Part shown: positions 21,853 through 29,929 of the stretch, in pieces
Position numbering within the stretch: the stretch's first letter is position 1
Layout: each line of letters begins with the position of its first letter
DNA from: Oryzomicrobium sp.
GTDB taxonomy: Bacteria > Pseudomonadota > Gammaproteobacteria > Burkholderiales > Rhodocyclaceae
NCBI RefSeq assembly: GCF_021287045.1
Contig: NZ_JAJTBG010000010.1
Coordinates: 97,223 to 161,222 of the forward strand
DNA length: 64,000 bases
Reading direction: 5' to 3'
Position numbers and translations under genes: made by a program
The notes under the pieces: model-generated
What the model saw: only the letters and a program-made list of their open reading frames with translations
Database searches by the model: none
Told to the model about the DNA's origin: nothing

Positions 21853-22599
21853 TCAATCCAGCCAGATCAAGCTGGCCATGCGCCCAGTGCGCGCCTCGCG
21901 GCGGTAGGAAAAATAGCGGTCCACCTGGCCGAAGGTGCATTCCCCGCCGCCATAGACGCGGGTCACCCCGATCCGCCCCAGGCGCAGCCGGGCCAGGGCG
22001 TACAGGTTTGCCAGCCACTTGCCCGGGGCCCCGGGGGCGAAGGCCGCCGCCGCATCCCCGTCCTGGCCGACGAAGGCGGCGCGGACCTCGTCGCCGACCT
22101 CGAAGGCCGTGGGGCCGATGGCCGGCCCCAGCCAGGCCAGCACCCGTTCCGGTGCCGCGCCCATGGCCGCCACCGTCGCTTCGAGCACGCCCCCGGCCAG
22201 GCCCCGCCAGCCGGCGTGGGCCGCCGCCACCACGGTGCCGGCCTCGTCGCAGAACAGCACCGGCAGGCAGTCGGCGGTCATGATCGCCGCCACGCCGCCG
22301 CCCCCCGCCACCGAGCGGGCCAGGGCCGCGTCCGCCTCGCAGCCTTGGGCATCCTGCCCGGCCACGGCCACCCGGGTACCGTGCACCTGGGTCAGCCACA
22401 GGGGCTCGGCCGGCAGCCTGGCGTGTACCGACACCGCCTGGCGGTTGGCGAGCACCGCCCGGGGGTCGTCGCCCACGTGGTCGCCCAGGTTGAGGCTGGC
22501 ATAGGGAGCGGCGCTGACCCCACCGTGGCGGGTCGTCTGCCAGGCATGGACGTTGGCGGGGGCCGGCCAGTCCGGTGCGAATCCTTCAGGGTGCGGCAT
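21853..22599 (-). CDS. pgeF: Peptidoglycan editing factor PgeF (laccase-domain, YfiH)
   Basis: 248 residues of the Cu-oxidase_4/DUF152 family. Metal-site residues sit in LTQVHGTRV, MTADCLPVLF and AAHAGWRGLAGG, with GPAIGP and a C-terminal YFSYRREARTGRMASLIWL. Family members hydrolyse wrongly incorporated L-Ser in peptidoglycan precursors and have a purine nucleoside phosphorylase-like activity. Its start overlaps the rluD stop by 14 nt, giving the conserved rluD-pgeF pair. Confidence 0.93.
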   Translation of the reverse strand: MPHPEGFAPDWPAPANVHAWQTTRHGGVSAAPYASLNLGDHVGDDPRAVLANRQAVSVHARLPAEPLWLTQVHGTRVAVAGQDAQGCEADAALARSVAGGGGVAAIMTADCLPVLFCDEAGTVVAAAHAGWRGLAGGVLEATVAAMGAAPERVLAWLGPAIGPTAFEVGDEVRAAFVGQDGDAAAAFAPGAPGKWLANLYALARLRLGRIGVTRVYGGGECTFGQVDRYFSYRREARTGRMASLIWLD

Positions 22600-23707
22600 G
22601 GCGCAGGGCCTCCAGCAAGGCGGTGAAGTCGTCGGGCAAGGGGCTCTCCCAGGCCATGGGCTGGCCGGTGGCGGGATGGATCAGCCCCAGGCGCCGGGCG
22701 TGCAGGGCCTGGCGGGGAAAATCCCGGGCGGCGGCGGGCAGGTTGGCCCGGCCCTGGCCGGTACCGTAGACCGGGTCCCCCACCAGGGGGTGGCCGATGT
22801 GGGCCAGATGCACCCGGATCTGGTGGGTGCGCCCGGTTTCCAGGGAGCACTCCACCAGGGTGGCGCCGGGCAGGCGCTCCAGCACCCGGTAATGGGTGAT
22901 GCCGGGCTTGCCGCCGGGCACCACCGCCATCTTGATCCGTTGGGTGGGATGGCGGCCGATGGGAGCGTTCACCGTGCCCCCCGCGCCAATCGCCCCTTTC
23001 GCCAGGGCGGCGTATTCCCGTTTGACGGTGCGGGCCTGGAGCTGGCGCACCAGGTCGGTCTGGGCTTCCAGGGTCTTGGCCACCACCATCAGCCCCGAGG
23101 TTTCTTTGTCCAGGCGGTGCACGATGCCCGCCCGGGGCAGGGCGGCGGCGCCGGGGTGGTGGTGCAGCAGGGCGTTGAGCAGGGTGCCGCTCCAGTTGCC
23201 GGCGGCCGGATGGACCACCAGCCCGGCGGGCTTGTCCACCACCAGCAGGTGGGCGTCCTCGTACACCACCGCCAGGGGAATCGCCTCGGGAGCGAACGCC
23301 TGTTGCTCGGGCAGGGGCGCGGCCGCCAGGCGCAGGGCCTCGCCGCCCCGCACCTTGCGTTTGGGCTCGTCCACCGTGACCCCGTCCAGGGTCGCCAGGC
23401 CCTCCTTGATCCAGGCTTGCAGGCGGCCCCGGGAGTGCTGGGGCAGCAGCCGGGCCAGGACCTGGTCGAGGCGCAGGCCGGCGCATTCCGCCGGAATGGT
23501 CAGGGCCGTGGCCTCGCCGACACTGGCATTGGCGGGGACGATGGCGGCGGCGCCATCGGCATCGTCGTCCTCATCCTCGGCCAGCAGCGGGGCTGCGCTA
23601 TAATCGCCGCGATCTTCAATCGGCTGGCCGCTCCCCTCGCCTTCGGCGGGATGCGGCTCTCGGGAATTCTCGGAAAGGCTCAATTTAGTGGAACGCGTGG
23701 AACACAT
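22586..23707 (-). CDS. rluD: 23S rRNA pseudouridine synthase RluD
   Basis: About 373 residues from the ATG at 23707. S4 domain (LRLDQVLARLLPQHSRGRLQAWI), then the catalytic domain with the RluA-family motif AGIVHRLDKETSGLMVVAK, which holds the catalytic Asp, and GRTHQIRVHLAHIGHPLVGD. It makes pseudouridines in helix 69 of 23S rRNA. The N-terminal 80 residues before S4 are acidic and low-complexity, longer than usual, so the true start may be further in; no ATG is available before the domain, only a TTG at residue 9. With the ATG at 23707 it overlaps divergent bamD by 2 nt. The gene pair rluD/bamD is conserved. Confidence 0.93.
   Translation of the reverse strand: MCSTRSTKLSLSENSREPHPAEGEGSGQPIEDRGDYSAAPLLAEDEDDDADGAAAIVPANASVGEATALTIPAECAGLRLDQVLARLLPQHSRGRLQAWIKEGLATLDGVTVDEPKRKVRGGEALRLAAAPLPEQQAFAPEAIPLAVVYEDAHLLVVDKPAGLVVHPAAGNWSGTLLNALLHHHPGAAALPRAGIVHRLDKETSGLMVVAKTLEAQTDLVRQLQARTVKREYAALAKGAIGAGGTVNAPIGRHPTQRIKMAVVPGGKPGITHYRVLERLPGATLVECSLETGRTHQIRVHLAHIGHPLVGDPVYGTGQGRANLPAAARDFPRQALHARRLGLIHPATGQPMAWESPLPDDFTALLEALRHAAP
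23599..23604 (+). promoter_or_regulatory. Candidate bamD -10 box inside the rluD 5' end
   Basis: Perfect TATAAT on the plus strand, 102 nt upstream of the bamD ATG, within the acidic 5' part of rluD. This would give overlapping divergent transcripts. No clear -35. Confidence 0.4.
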
Positions 23708-24527
23708 GGCCCGGAGTGTAACGACAAAATCCCTGGCCCGGATGGCGGCCGTCGCCCTGGTGGCCCTGGCCAGCCTCACCGCCGGCTGCGGCCTGCTGCC
23801 CGAAGTGAAGGACGAGACCCTGGGCTGGTCGGCCAACAAGCTCTATAGCGAAGCCAAGGATTCCATGAACGACGGCGCCTGGGACAAGGCGATCAAGCTG
23901 TTCGAGAAGCTCGAGGCCCGCTACCCCTACGGCCGCTACGCCCAGCAGGCCCAGATCGAAGTGGCCTACGCCTACTTCAAGAGCGGCGAACAGGCGTCGG
24001 CCATCGCCGCCTGCGACCGCTTCATCAAGCTCCACCCCAGCCACCCCAACGTGGATTACATGTATTACCTGAAGGGTCTGGCCAGCTTCAACGACGACCT
24101 GGGGGTGATGGGCCACGTCAGCATGCAGGACGAGACCGAGCGCGACCCCAAGGGCATGCGCGAGGCCTTCGACGCCTTCCGCCAGCTGGCGATCCGCTTC
24201 CCCGACAGCAAGTACACCCAGGACGCGGTGCTGCGCATGAAGTACCTGGTGAACGCCATGGCCTCCAACGAGGTGCACGTGGCCCGCTACTACATGAAGC
24301 GGGGCGCCTACCTGGCGGCGGTGAACCGGGCCCAGTCGGCGGTGCTCAACTATCCCGACGCACCGGCCATCGAGGAAGCCCTGTTCATCATGGTCAAGGG
24401 CTACGACAGCATGGGCATGACCGACCTGCGCGACGACGCGGAACGGGTGATGAAGAAGAACTTCCCCAACAGCACCTATTACGCCCAGGGCCTGGACCGC
24501 AAGGTGCCCTGGTGGAAGCTGTGGTGA
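23706..24527 (+). CDS. bamD: Outer membrane assembly lipoprotein BamD
   Basis: 273 residues. Lipoprotein signal with lipobox LTAGC, so it is lipidated at the cysteine near residue 29. TPR-like repeats follow, with classic BamD sequence (YNDGAWDKAIKLFEKLEARYPYG-like, MYYLKGLASF, RFPDSKYTQDA). It is an essential part of the BAM complex inserting beta-barrel proteins. The ATG at 23706 is preferred; an earlier in-frame ATG (23688) would only add six residues. A strong terminator follows. Confidence 0.95.
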   Translation: MARSVTTKSLARMAAVALVALASLTAGCGLLPEVKDETLGWSANKLYSEAKDSMNDGAWDKAIKLFEKLEARYPYGRYAQQAQIEVAYAYFKSGEQASAIAACDRFIKLHPSHPNVDYMYYLKGLASFNDDLGVMGHVSMQDETERDPKGMREAFDAFRQLAIRFPDSKYTQDAVLRMKYLVNAMASNEVHVARYYMKRGAYLAAVNRAQSAVLNYPDAPAIEEALFIMVKGYDSMGMTDLRDDAERVMKKNFPNSTYYAQGLDRKVPWWKLW

Positions 24528-24582
24528 GAACGGCCATTGCCCGCCCGACCCACGCCTGACGGCGGGTCGGAGCAAGCGATGC

Positions 24583-24618
24583 AAAAATCCCCCCGGTGCG
24601 AACCGGGGGGATTTTTTT
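24583..24618 (+). terminator. Bidirectional terminator between bamD and fabF
   Basis: Stem AAAAATCCCCCCGG / CCGGGGGGATTTTT with a short loop and flanking A- and T-runs, so it can serve both convergent genes. Confidence 0.92.
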
Positions 24619-24669
24619 GTGCCATGCCGCCGCGCTCATCAGGCGTCCGGCGGCCCGCACCACTTGCCG

Positions 24670-25983
24670 TCACTCCGCCAGGCGTTTGAAGATCAGGCAG
24701 GCGTTGGTGCCGCCGAAACCGAAGGAATTGGACAGGGCATAGTCCACCCGGCGGCGCTTGGCCTCGCCCGGCACCAGGTCCAGGCCGGCGCACTCGGGCG
24801 ACGGGGTTTCCAGGTTGCGGGTGGGAGGCACGATCTGGTCGCGCAGGGCGAGAACCGACAGGATCGCCTCCACGCTGCCCGCCGCACCGAGCAGGTGGCC
24901 CATGGACGACTTGGTCGAGGAGATCGACAGGCCACCGCTCCGGGCATGGTCGCCGAACACCCGCAGGATGGCGGCGATCTCCGCCAGGTCGCCGGCGTGG
25001 GTCGAGGTGGAATGGGCGTTGAGGTAATCCACCGCCGCCGGGGCGATGCCGGCGCGGCGCAGGGCCGCCGCCATGGCCCGGGCCGCCCCGTCGCCGTCTT
25101 CCGGGGGCGAGACGATGTGGTAGGCATCGCCGGAAATGCCGTAGCCCACCACTTCGGCGTAGATGTGGGCGCCGCGCCGGCGGGCGTGGTCGTAATCCTC
25201 CAGCACCACGATGCCGCTGCCCTCGCCCATGACGAAGCCGTCCCGGGCCACGTCCCAGGGGCGCGAGGCCCGCTCCGGGTCGTCGTTGAAGGCGGTGGAC
25301 AGGGCCCGGGCGGCGGCGAAGCCGGCCATGCCCAGTTCGCAGATGGCCCCTTCGGTGCCGCCGGCCACCATCACGTCGGCGTCGTCCAGGGCGATCATCC
25401 GCGCCGCATCGCCGATGGCGTGGGCGCCGGAGGCGCAGGCCGTGACCGCGGCGTGGGTCGGGCCGCGAAAGCCATGGTTGATGGCAATGTGCCCCGCCGC
25501 CAGGTTGATCAGGCTGGAGGGGATGAAGAAGGGCGAGATGCGCCGCGCCGACGAACGCTCCAGGGTACGGGCCGCTGCCTCGATGGCCGGCAGGCCGCCG
25601 ATGCCGGCGCCGACCATGACCCCGGTGCGGTTGCGCGACTCCACGTCGTCGGGCCGCCAGGCCGCGTCCTCGATGGCCTCATGGGCCGCCGCCAGGGCGT
25701 AGAGGATGAAGGCATCCATCTTTTTCAATTCCTTGGCGTCGGCCCATTCGGTGGGATCGAAGCCCCCGTCGGCGCGCTTGCCTTCGGGCAGCTGGCCGGC
25801 GATCTTGCTGTTGAGGTTGGCCGTGTCGAAGCGCTCGACCCGACGCACGCCGCTCTTGCCGGCCAGCAGGTTGGTCCAGGTAGGCGTGACCCCCACCCCC
25901 AGAGGGGTCGCCAGGCCCAGGCCGGTGACGACGACGCGGCGCAGGCCGAGGGGATGGGGCAGCACGTGGGCGGATTGGCTCAT
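24670..25983 (-). CDS. fabF: 3-oxoacyl-ACP synthase II (FabF-like)
   Basis: 437 residues. Full KAS II layout: N-terminal RRVVVTGLGLATPLGVGV, nucleophile Cys in TACASGAHAIGDA, catalytic His in NAHSTSTHAGD and SSMGHLLGAAGSVEA, and closing NSFGFGGTNACLIF. It condenses malonyl-ACP with acyl-ACP. It is not next to acpP/fabG/fabD, so it may be a second copy serving special acyl chains. The ATG at 25983 gives a 16-residue lead before the domain; no clear Shine-Dalgarno precedes it, so the start is less certain than the function. Confidence 0.93.
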   Translation of the reverse strand: MSQSAHVLPHPLGLRRVVVTGLGLATPLGVGVTPTWTNLLAGKSGVRRVERFDTANLNSKIAGQLPEGKRADGGFDPTEWADAKELKKMDAFILYALAAAHEAIEDAAWRPDDVESRNRTGVMVGAGIGGLPAIEAAARTLERSSARRISPFFIPSSLINLAAGHIAINHGFRGPTHAAVTACASGAHAIGDAARMIALDDADVMVAGGTEGAICELGMAGFAAARALSTAFNDDPERASRPWDVARDGFVMGEGSGIVVLEDYDHARRRGAHIYAEVVGYGISGDAYHIVSPPEDGDGAARAMAAALRRAGIAPAAVDYLNAHSTSTHAGDLAEIAAILRVFGDHARSGGLSISSTKSSMGHLLGAAGSVEAILSVLALRDQIVPPTRNLETPSPECAGLDLVPGEAKRRRVDYALSNSFGFGGTNACLIFKRLAE

Positions 25984-26110
25984 GCAGGAGTCTCGCAAAG
26001 AAAGGTGGGTAGGCCGCGCCGGCATAGGGCGCCCGGGCGGAAGCAGCGGAGAACGCTGGGAAGGCAGTGGCAGCCGGAAAGATGGAGGGAGGGAGGCAAA
26101 GGGAGCCAGG

Positions 26111-26620
26111 TCAGTCGCCCGCCCCACCTTCCCACAGGGCCCGCACCTGGGCCGCCCGGGCCTCGACCCGGGCGGTGGCCGCCGGGCCGGGCCGCAGGCG
26201 CACCCGGTCCACGGTGATCGGCTGGCCGGTGCGCCGGTCCACCACCTGGGATTCGATGACGTGGCCGTCCCCCGGCGTCACCTGCTGCACGGCCAGCCCG
26301 TCCGGGGTCAGGTACTTGTTGCCCCAGTCGAACAGCACCACCAGCACGGGAAAGAGGTCGGCCCCCATGGGGGTCAGCAGGTATTCGCAGCGGGGCGGCC
26401 GGTCGCTGTAGTTGCGCCGCTCCAGCAGCCCCCGCTCCACCAGGTGCTTGAGGCGGCGGGTCAGGGTGTTGGTGGGAATACCCAGGCTTTGCTGGAACTC
26501 GTCGAAGCGCCGGCAGCCCTGGAAGGCGTCCCGCAGGATGAGGAGGCTCCAGGATTCGCCGATGCAGCTCAGGGCCCGGGCGGTGGGGCACTCCATGGAA
26601 TCGAAGCTGGTGGTGCGCAT
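26111..26620 (-). CDS. HxlR family transcriptional regulator
   Basis: 169 residues. The winged-helix HxlR domain begins CPTARALSCIGESWSLLILRDAF (Cys near residue 11), then RRFDEFQQSLGIPTNTLTRRLKHL (recognition helix) and the wing region. An extra C-terminal segment of about 60 residues follows. HxlR proteins are small repressors or activators that often respond to reactive electrophiles through the N-terminal Cys. It is divergent from a DHA2-type MFS exporter gene and is its likely regulator. Start chosen at ATG 26620 (MRTTSFDSMECP). Confidence 0.92.
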   Translation of the reverse strand: MRTTSFDSMECPTARALSCIGESWSLLILRDAFQGCRRFDEFQQSLGIPTNTLTRRLKHLVERGLLERRNYSDRPPRCEYLLTPMGADLFPVLVVLFDWGNKYLTPDGLAVQQVTPGDGHVIESQVVDRRTGQPITVDRVRLRPGPAATARVEARAAQVRALWEGGAGD

Positions 26621-26841
26621 GGGGCGGAGCCTAATCAAGTAACTTCAAATATGCAAGCAAATATCCGAACGGCTCATCCTGGCCCGCGCACCCGCCACCA
26701 GGCGACGTCCTGGCGGGGGCGCGGGATAATGGATAGGCGGCAGCCGCAGCCCCGCCGGCCGCCTTCACGGCAGGGGGCGAACCCGCGTCCCGGGTGCCTG
26801 TCCCACCAGGCAGCCGCCCCGCAATACAACAACAACGCACC
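26621..26841. promoter_or_regulatory. Divergent regulatory region between hxlR-type gene and MFS gene
   Basis: 221 nt. It contains an AT-rich patch at 26635-26667 with the direct repeat CAAATAT (one copy starting about 26646, the second 5 nt after the first ends), close to the regulator start. This is a candidate operator/promoter. The rest is GC-rich without evident structure. Confidence 0.4.
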
Positions 26842-28284
26842 ATGACACCCCCCAACGCCTCCGTTCCCGCCACCCCGCCCCACTCCCCACGCCTGCTGCT
26901 GTGGCTGGTGGCCATCGGCTTCTTCATGCAGACCCTGGACGCCACCATCGTCAACACGGCCCTGCCGGCCATGGCGGAAAGCCTGGGGGAAAGCCCCCTG
27001 CGCATGCAGTCGGTGGTGATCGCCTACGCCCTGACCATGGCCATGCTGATCCCGGCCTCGGGCTGGCTGGCGGACCGCTTCGGCACCCGGCCGACCTTCA
27101 TCGGCGCCATCGCCCTGTTCGTCGTCGGATCGGTGCTATGCGCCCTCTCCCCCAACCTGAGCCTGCTGGTGGCGGCCCGGGTGGTGCAGGGGCTGGGCGG
27201 GGCGCTGCTCCTGCCGGTGGGCCGGCTGGCGGTGCTGCGCACCTTTCCCGGGGAAAAATTCCTGCCGGCCATGAGCTTCGTCACCATCCCCGGGCTGATC
27301 GGCCCCCTGCTCGGCCCGCCCCTGGGCGGTTGGCTGTCGGAGGCGGTGTCGTGGCACTGGATTTTCCTCATCAACGTGCCGGTGGGCCTGGTGGGCTTCT
27401 TCGCCACCCTGGCGGTGATGCCCGACATCCGCGGCCGCTCGCCGGACCGCTTCGACCTGGCCGGCTATCTGCTGCTGGCCCTGGGCATGGTGCTGATCTC
27501 CCTGGCCCTGGACGGAGTGTCCGAACTGGGACTGCGCCGCGCCACGGTGCTGGTGATGCTGGTGGCGGGCTTCGCCGCCCTGGCCGCCTACTGGCTGCGG
27601 GCGGCGCGCCATCCCCAGCCCCTCTTTCCGCCCCGGCTGTTCCACGTCCCCACCTTCAGCGTCGGCCTGCTCGGCAACCTGTTCGCCCGCCTGGGCAGCG
27701 GCAGCATGCCCTACCTGATTCCCCTGCTGCTCCAGGTAAACCTGGGCTTTTCCCCCAGCGAATCGGGCTTGATGATGATCCCGGTGGCGGCGGCCGGCAT
27801 CTTTACCAAACGCCTGATCACCCCGTTGATCCAGTATTACGGCTACCGCCGCATCCTGGTGGGCAACACCTTCCTGCTCGGCCTGGCCATGGCCAGCTTC
27901 GCCTGGATCGCTCCGGGAGAGCCGACCTGGCTGCGTTTCTTGCAGCTGGTGTTCTTCGGCATGGTCAATTCGGCCCAGTTCACCGCCATGAACACAGTGA
28001 CCCTGAAGGACCTGGATTCGACCCTGGCCAGCGGCGGCAACAGCCTGTTGTCGATGGTGATGATGCTGTCCATGAGCATGGGCGTGGCCTGCGCCGGGGC
28101 GATCCTGGACATTTTTTCCGACCTGCTCGCCGCGGGCGGCCCCGGCACCGCCCAGCCGGCCTTCCAGGCCACCTTCGCCACCATGGGGCTGATGACCACC
28201 CTGTCGGCGGCCATCTTCTGGCAACTGACCCCCGCCACCCCGCACCGCCCCGGGGAGCGCAGCGCGGCGGCCGATCTGGAATGA
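26842..28284 (+). CDS. MFS drug exporter, DHA2 (EmrB/QacA) family
   Basis: 480 residues with about 13-14 hydrophobic segments. DHA2 signatures: MQTLDATIVNTALPAMAESLG at helix 1 (motif D1), WLADRFGTRPTFI (motif A), and RVVQGLGGALLLPVGRLAVL (motif C-like/B region). It is expected to export small hydrophobic compounds by proton antiport. No emrA-like fusion partner is adjacent. The ATG at 26842 starts just before helix 1; the frame stays open upstream without similarity. It is divergent from the HxlR gene. Confidence 0.92.
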   Translation: MTPPNASVPATPPHSPRLLLWLVAIGFFMQTLDATIVNTALPAMAESLGESPLRMQSVVIAYALTMAMLIPASGWLADRFGTRPTFIGAIALFVVGSVLCALSPNLSLLVAARVVQGLGGALLLPVGRLAVLRTFPGEKFLPAMSFVTIPGLIGPLLGPPLGGWLSEAVSWHWIFLINVPVGLVGFFATLAVMPDIRGRSPDRFDLAGYLLLALGMVLISLALDGVSELGLRRATVLVMLVAGFAALAAYWLRAARHPQPLFPPRLFHVPTFSVGLLGNLFARLGSGSMPYLIPLLLQVNLGFSPSESGLMMIPVAAAGIFTKRLITPLIQYYGYRRILVGNTFLLGLAMASFAWIAPGEPTWLRFLQLVFFGMVNSAQFTAMNTVTLKDLDSTLASGGNSLLSMVMMLSMSMGVACAGAILDIFSDLLAAGGPGTAQPAFQATFATMGLMTTLSAAIFWQLTPATPHRPGERSAAADLE

Positions 28285-28291
28285 CCCGGGA

Positions 28292-28398
28292 CCAAACCCC
28301 GCGCCAGTAGCCGGGTTTCAGCCTGCCTACGCGGAAAGCCGCGCCAGTGCTTGATCTTCGCGGCAGCACTACCAGGATCGAGCACTGGCGCGGCTTTT
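28292..28398. repeat. Cluster of three CGCGCCAGT repeats, two forming a long inverted repeat
   Basis: After the MFS gene stop there is one plus-strand copy (28292-28310, CCAAACCCCGCGCCAGTAG), then a near-perfect inverted pair: 28335-28356 (AAAGCCGCGCCAGTGCTTG + ATC) and, on the minus strand, 28376-28398 (AAAAGCCGCGCCAGTGCTCG + ATC), separated by about 20 nt. The pair could form a 22-bp stem with one mismatch. It might work as a terminator, but the same core recurs in unrelated gaps, so it is more likely part of a dispersed repeat family. Confidence 0.75.
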
Positions 28399-28429
28399 CA
28401 GCCTAGGCATTCAGCGATTCCACAAACGC

Positions 28430-28454
28430 CGACGCCCCGCATGGCGGGGCGTCG
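28430..28454. terminator. GC hairpin between MFS and tautomerase genes
   Basis: Perfect stem CGACGCCCCGC / GCGGGGCGTCG with a 3-nt loop, between convergent genes. It lacks a long T-run on either strand. Confidence 0.5.
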
Positions 28455-28517
28455 AATGGGCTATGCCCGCAACGCGGTCATGGACCGGCCGTCACGGCAT
28501 CGGCAGTCGAGAACGGC

Positions 28518-28721
28518 TCATTGCCCCTTCTGCCGGCGCACCGTCACGGTTTCTCCAGCGATGCCCCAGTTGTCGGTATTCACCTCGTCGATCACCACCA
28601 CCGTGGTGGCCGGGTTCTTGCCCATCACCTCCTGGAGCAGCTTGGTGGCGCCGGCAATCAGGGCCGCCTTCTTTTCCGGGGTGACGTTCTCGTTGGTGAT
28701 CTTGATGTTGACGTAGGGCAT
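28518..28721 (-). CDS. 4-oxalocrotonate tautomerase family protein
   Basis: 67 residues, the normal subunit size. Starts MPYVNIKITNENVTPEKKAALI, with Pro2 (Pro1 after Met removal) as the expected catalytic base, and ends in the family region VVVIDEVNTDNWGIAG. The usual substrate is a 2-hydroxymuconate-type dienol, but no aromatic meta-cleavage genes are nearby, so the physiological role is open. The EamA gene lies 52 nt upstream in the same direction. Confidence 0.9.
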   Translation of the reverse strand: MPYVNIKITNENVTPEKKAALIAGATKLLQEVMGKNPATTVVVIDEVNTDNWGIAGETVTVRRQKGQ

Positions 28722-28773
28722 GGTCGTTCTCGCGGGGTGGTGAAAAAGAAGGACTGGGATTGGGTGCTGTCCG

Positions 28774-29745
28774 TCAGGCCCGGGCCCGGGACTGGAGCGG
28801 CACCGACCCGGCGGCCGGGGCAGAGGCCACCGGTAGCGGCCGGGAGGCCAGGAAGGCGCCCAGGGACACGGACAGGAGGCCGGAGGCCAGCCACACGGTA
28901 AGCGGCTCGTCGAGCAGGGGCACCGCCAGCAGGCCGGCCAGCACCGGCACCAGGGCGATCAAGGCCGCCACCCGGGACGGGCCGAGGATCGACACCGCCC
29001 GCAGGTACAGCACCATGGCCAGGATGGCCGGGCCGATCCCCTGGTAGAGGGCCTGGAGCACCAGGGTAGACCAGGGCACCGCGTCGAGGGCCTTGGGCAG
29101 GAACAGCACGTACACCGGCAGGTAGAGGATGGCCGAGCCGATGGCGATGAAGCGGGTCAGGAGCCAGGGCTCGAAGCCCCAGCGCTTGGCCAGCATGCCG
29201 AACACCGCCCAGGTCAGGGACGCGGCGAACACCAGCCCGTCGCCGGCGAGCATGGCCGGGGACCAGTTGCCCGAGAGGATCGGCACCGCCACCAGGCTCA
29301 CCCCGGCGGCGATACAGGCGTAGCCCGCCATGCGCGGCGCCGAGGGCTTTTCGCCGGCCAGCCACCAGGACAACACCGCCGCCAGAAACGGCTGCAAGCC
29401 CGGGATGAGGATCGCCCCATGGGCCGCCGGCACGCTCTTGAAGCCGGAATAGGCCAGCACGCCGAAGCCCACGCCGCCGATGGCGGCCAGAATCCACAGG
29501 CGCTTGTTGCCCCAGGCCTGGGCCGGCAGCCGGGCGGCGAACAGGAACAGCAGCAGCGCCGCCGTACCCAGGCGCAGGGCCAGGATGTCGAAGCCGGTCA
29601 GGGCGCTCTTGCCGCCCAGGCGCGAGATCAGGATGAAGCCGGTCCAGATCGCCACGGTGCCGATGGCCGCCAGGTAGCCGGCGCGGTGGGACGCCCCGGC
29701 GTGGGTGTAGGCGCCGGCGGCGGGGATTGCGGAAGGTTGGGCCAT
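28774..29745 (-). CDS. EamA/DMT family transporter
   Basis: 323 residues with ten hydrophobic segments arranged as two EamA repeats (first from AAIGTVAIWTGFILIS, second from GDGLVFAASLTWAVFGML). The family includes exporters of amino acids and metabolites. The substrate is unknown. It is divergent from a LysR gene across a 184-nt gap with an inverted-repeat operator candidate, so it is probably LysR-controlled. Short GGTTGGGGTCGGGG repeats lie in the leader (29780-29815). Confidence 0.9.
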   Translation of the reverse strand: MAQPSAIPAAGAYTHAGASHRAGYLAAIGTVAIWTGFILISRLGGKSALTGFDILALRLGTAALLLFLFAARLPAQAWGNKRLWILAAIGGVGFGVLAYSGFKSVPAAHGAILIPGLQPFLAAVLSWWLAGEKPSAPRMAGYACIAAGVSLVAVPILSGNWSPAMLAGDGLVFAASLTWAVFGMLAKRWGFEPWLLTRFIAIGSAILYLPVYVLFLPKALDAVPWSTLVLQALYQGIGPAILAMVLYLRAVSILGPSRVAALIALVPVLAGLLAVPLLDEPLTVWLASGLLSVSLGAFLASRPLPVASAPAAGSVPLQSRARA

Positions 29746-29874
29746 GGTCGGGCTCTCGTCGGTGCTCGATGCCGCGCCGGGGTTGGGGTCGGGGCACCAG
29801 GGTTGGGGTCGGGGAACAGTGGTCTTGACGGCGGCTTAACGGTCTTGTCAGGTTCGTAGCCTAGGTGGGATTGT

Positions 29875-29903
29875 CGTTCACGTAAAATGAATTAATATGA
29901 ACG
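29875..29903. promoter_or_regulatory. Inverted repeat operator candidate, LysR/EamA gap
   Basis: CGTTCA ... TGAACG with 17 nt between the arms in an AT-rich stretch of the divergent gap, 27 nt before the LysR start. Spacing and position fit a LysR-type dyad controlling both genes. Confidence 0.6.
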
Positions 29904-29929
29904 AACCAATCCTATTTTGAGATTAACCC

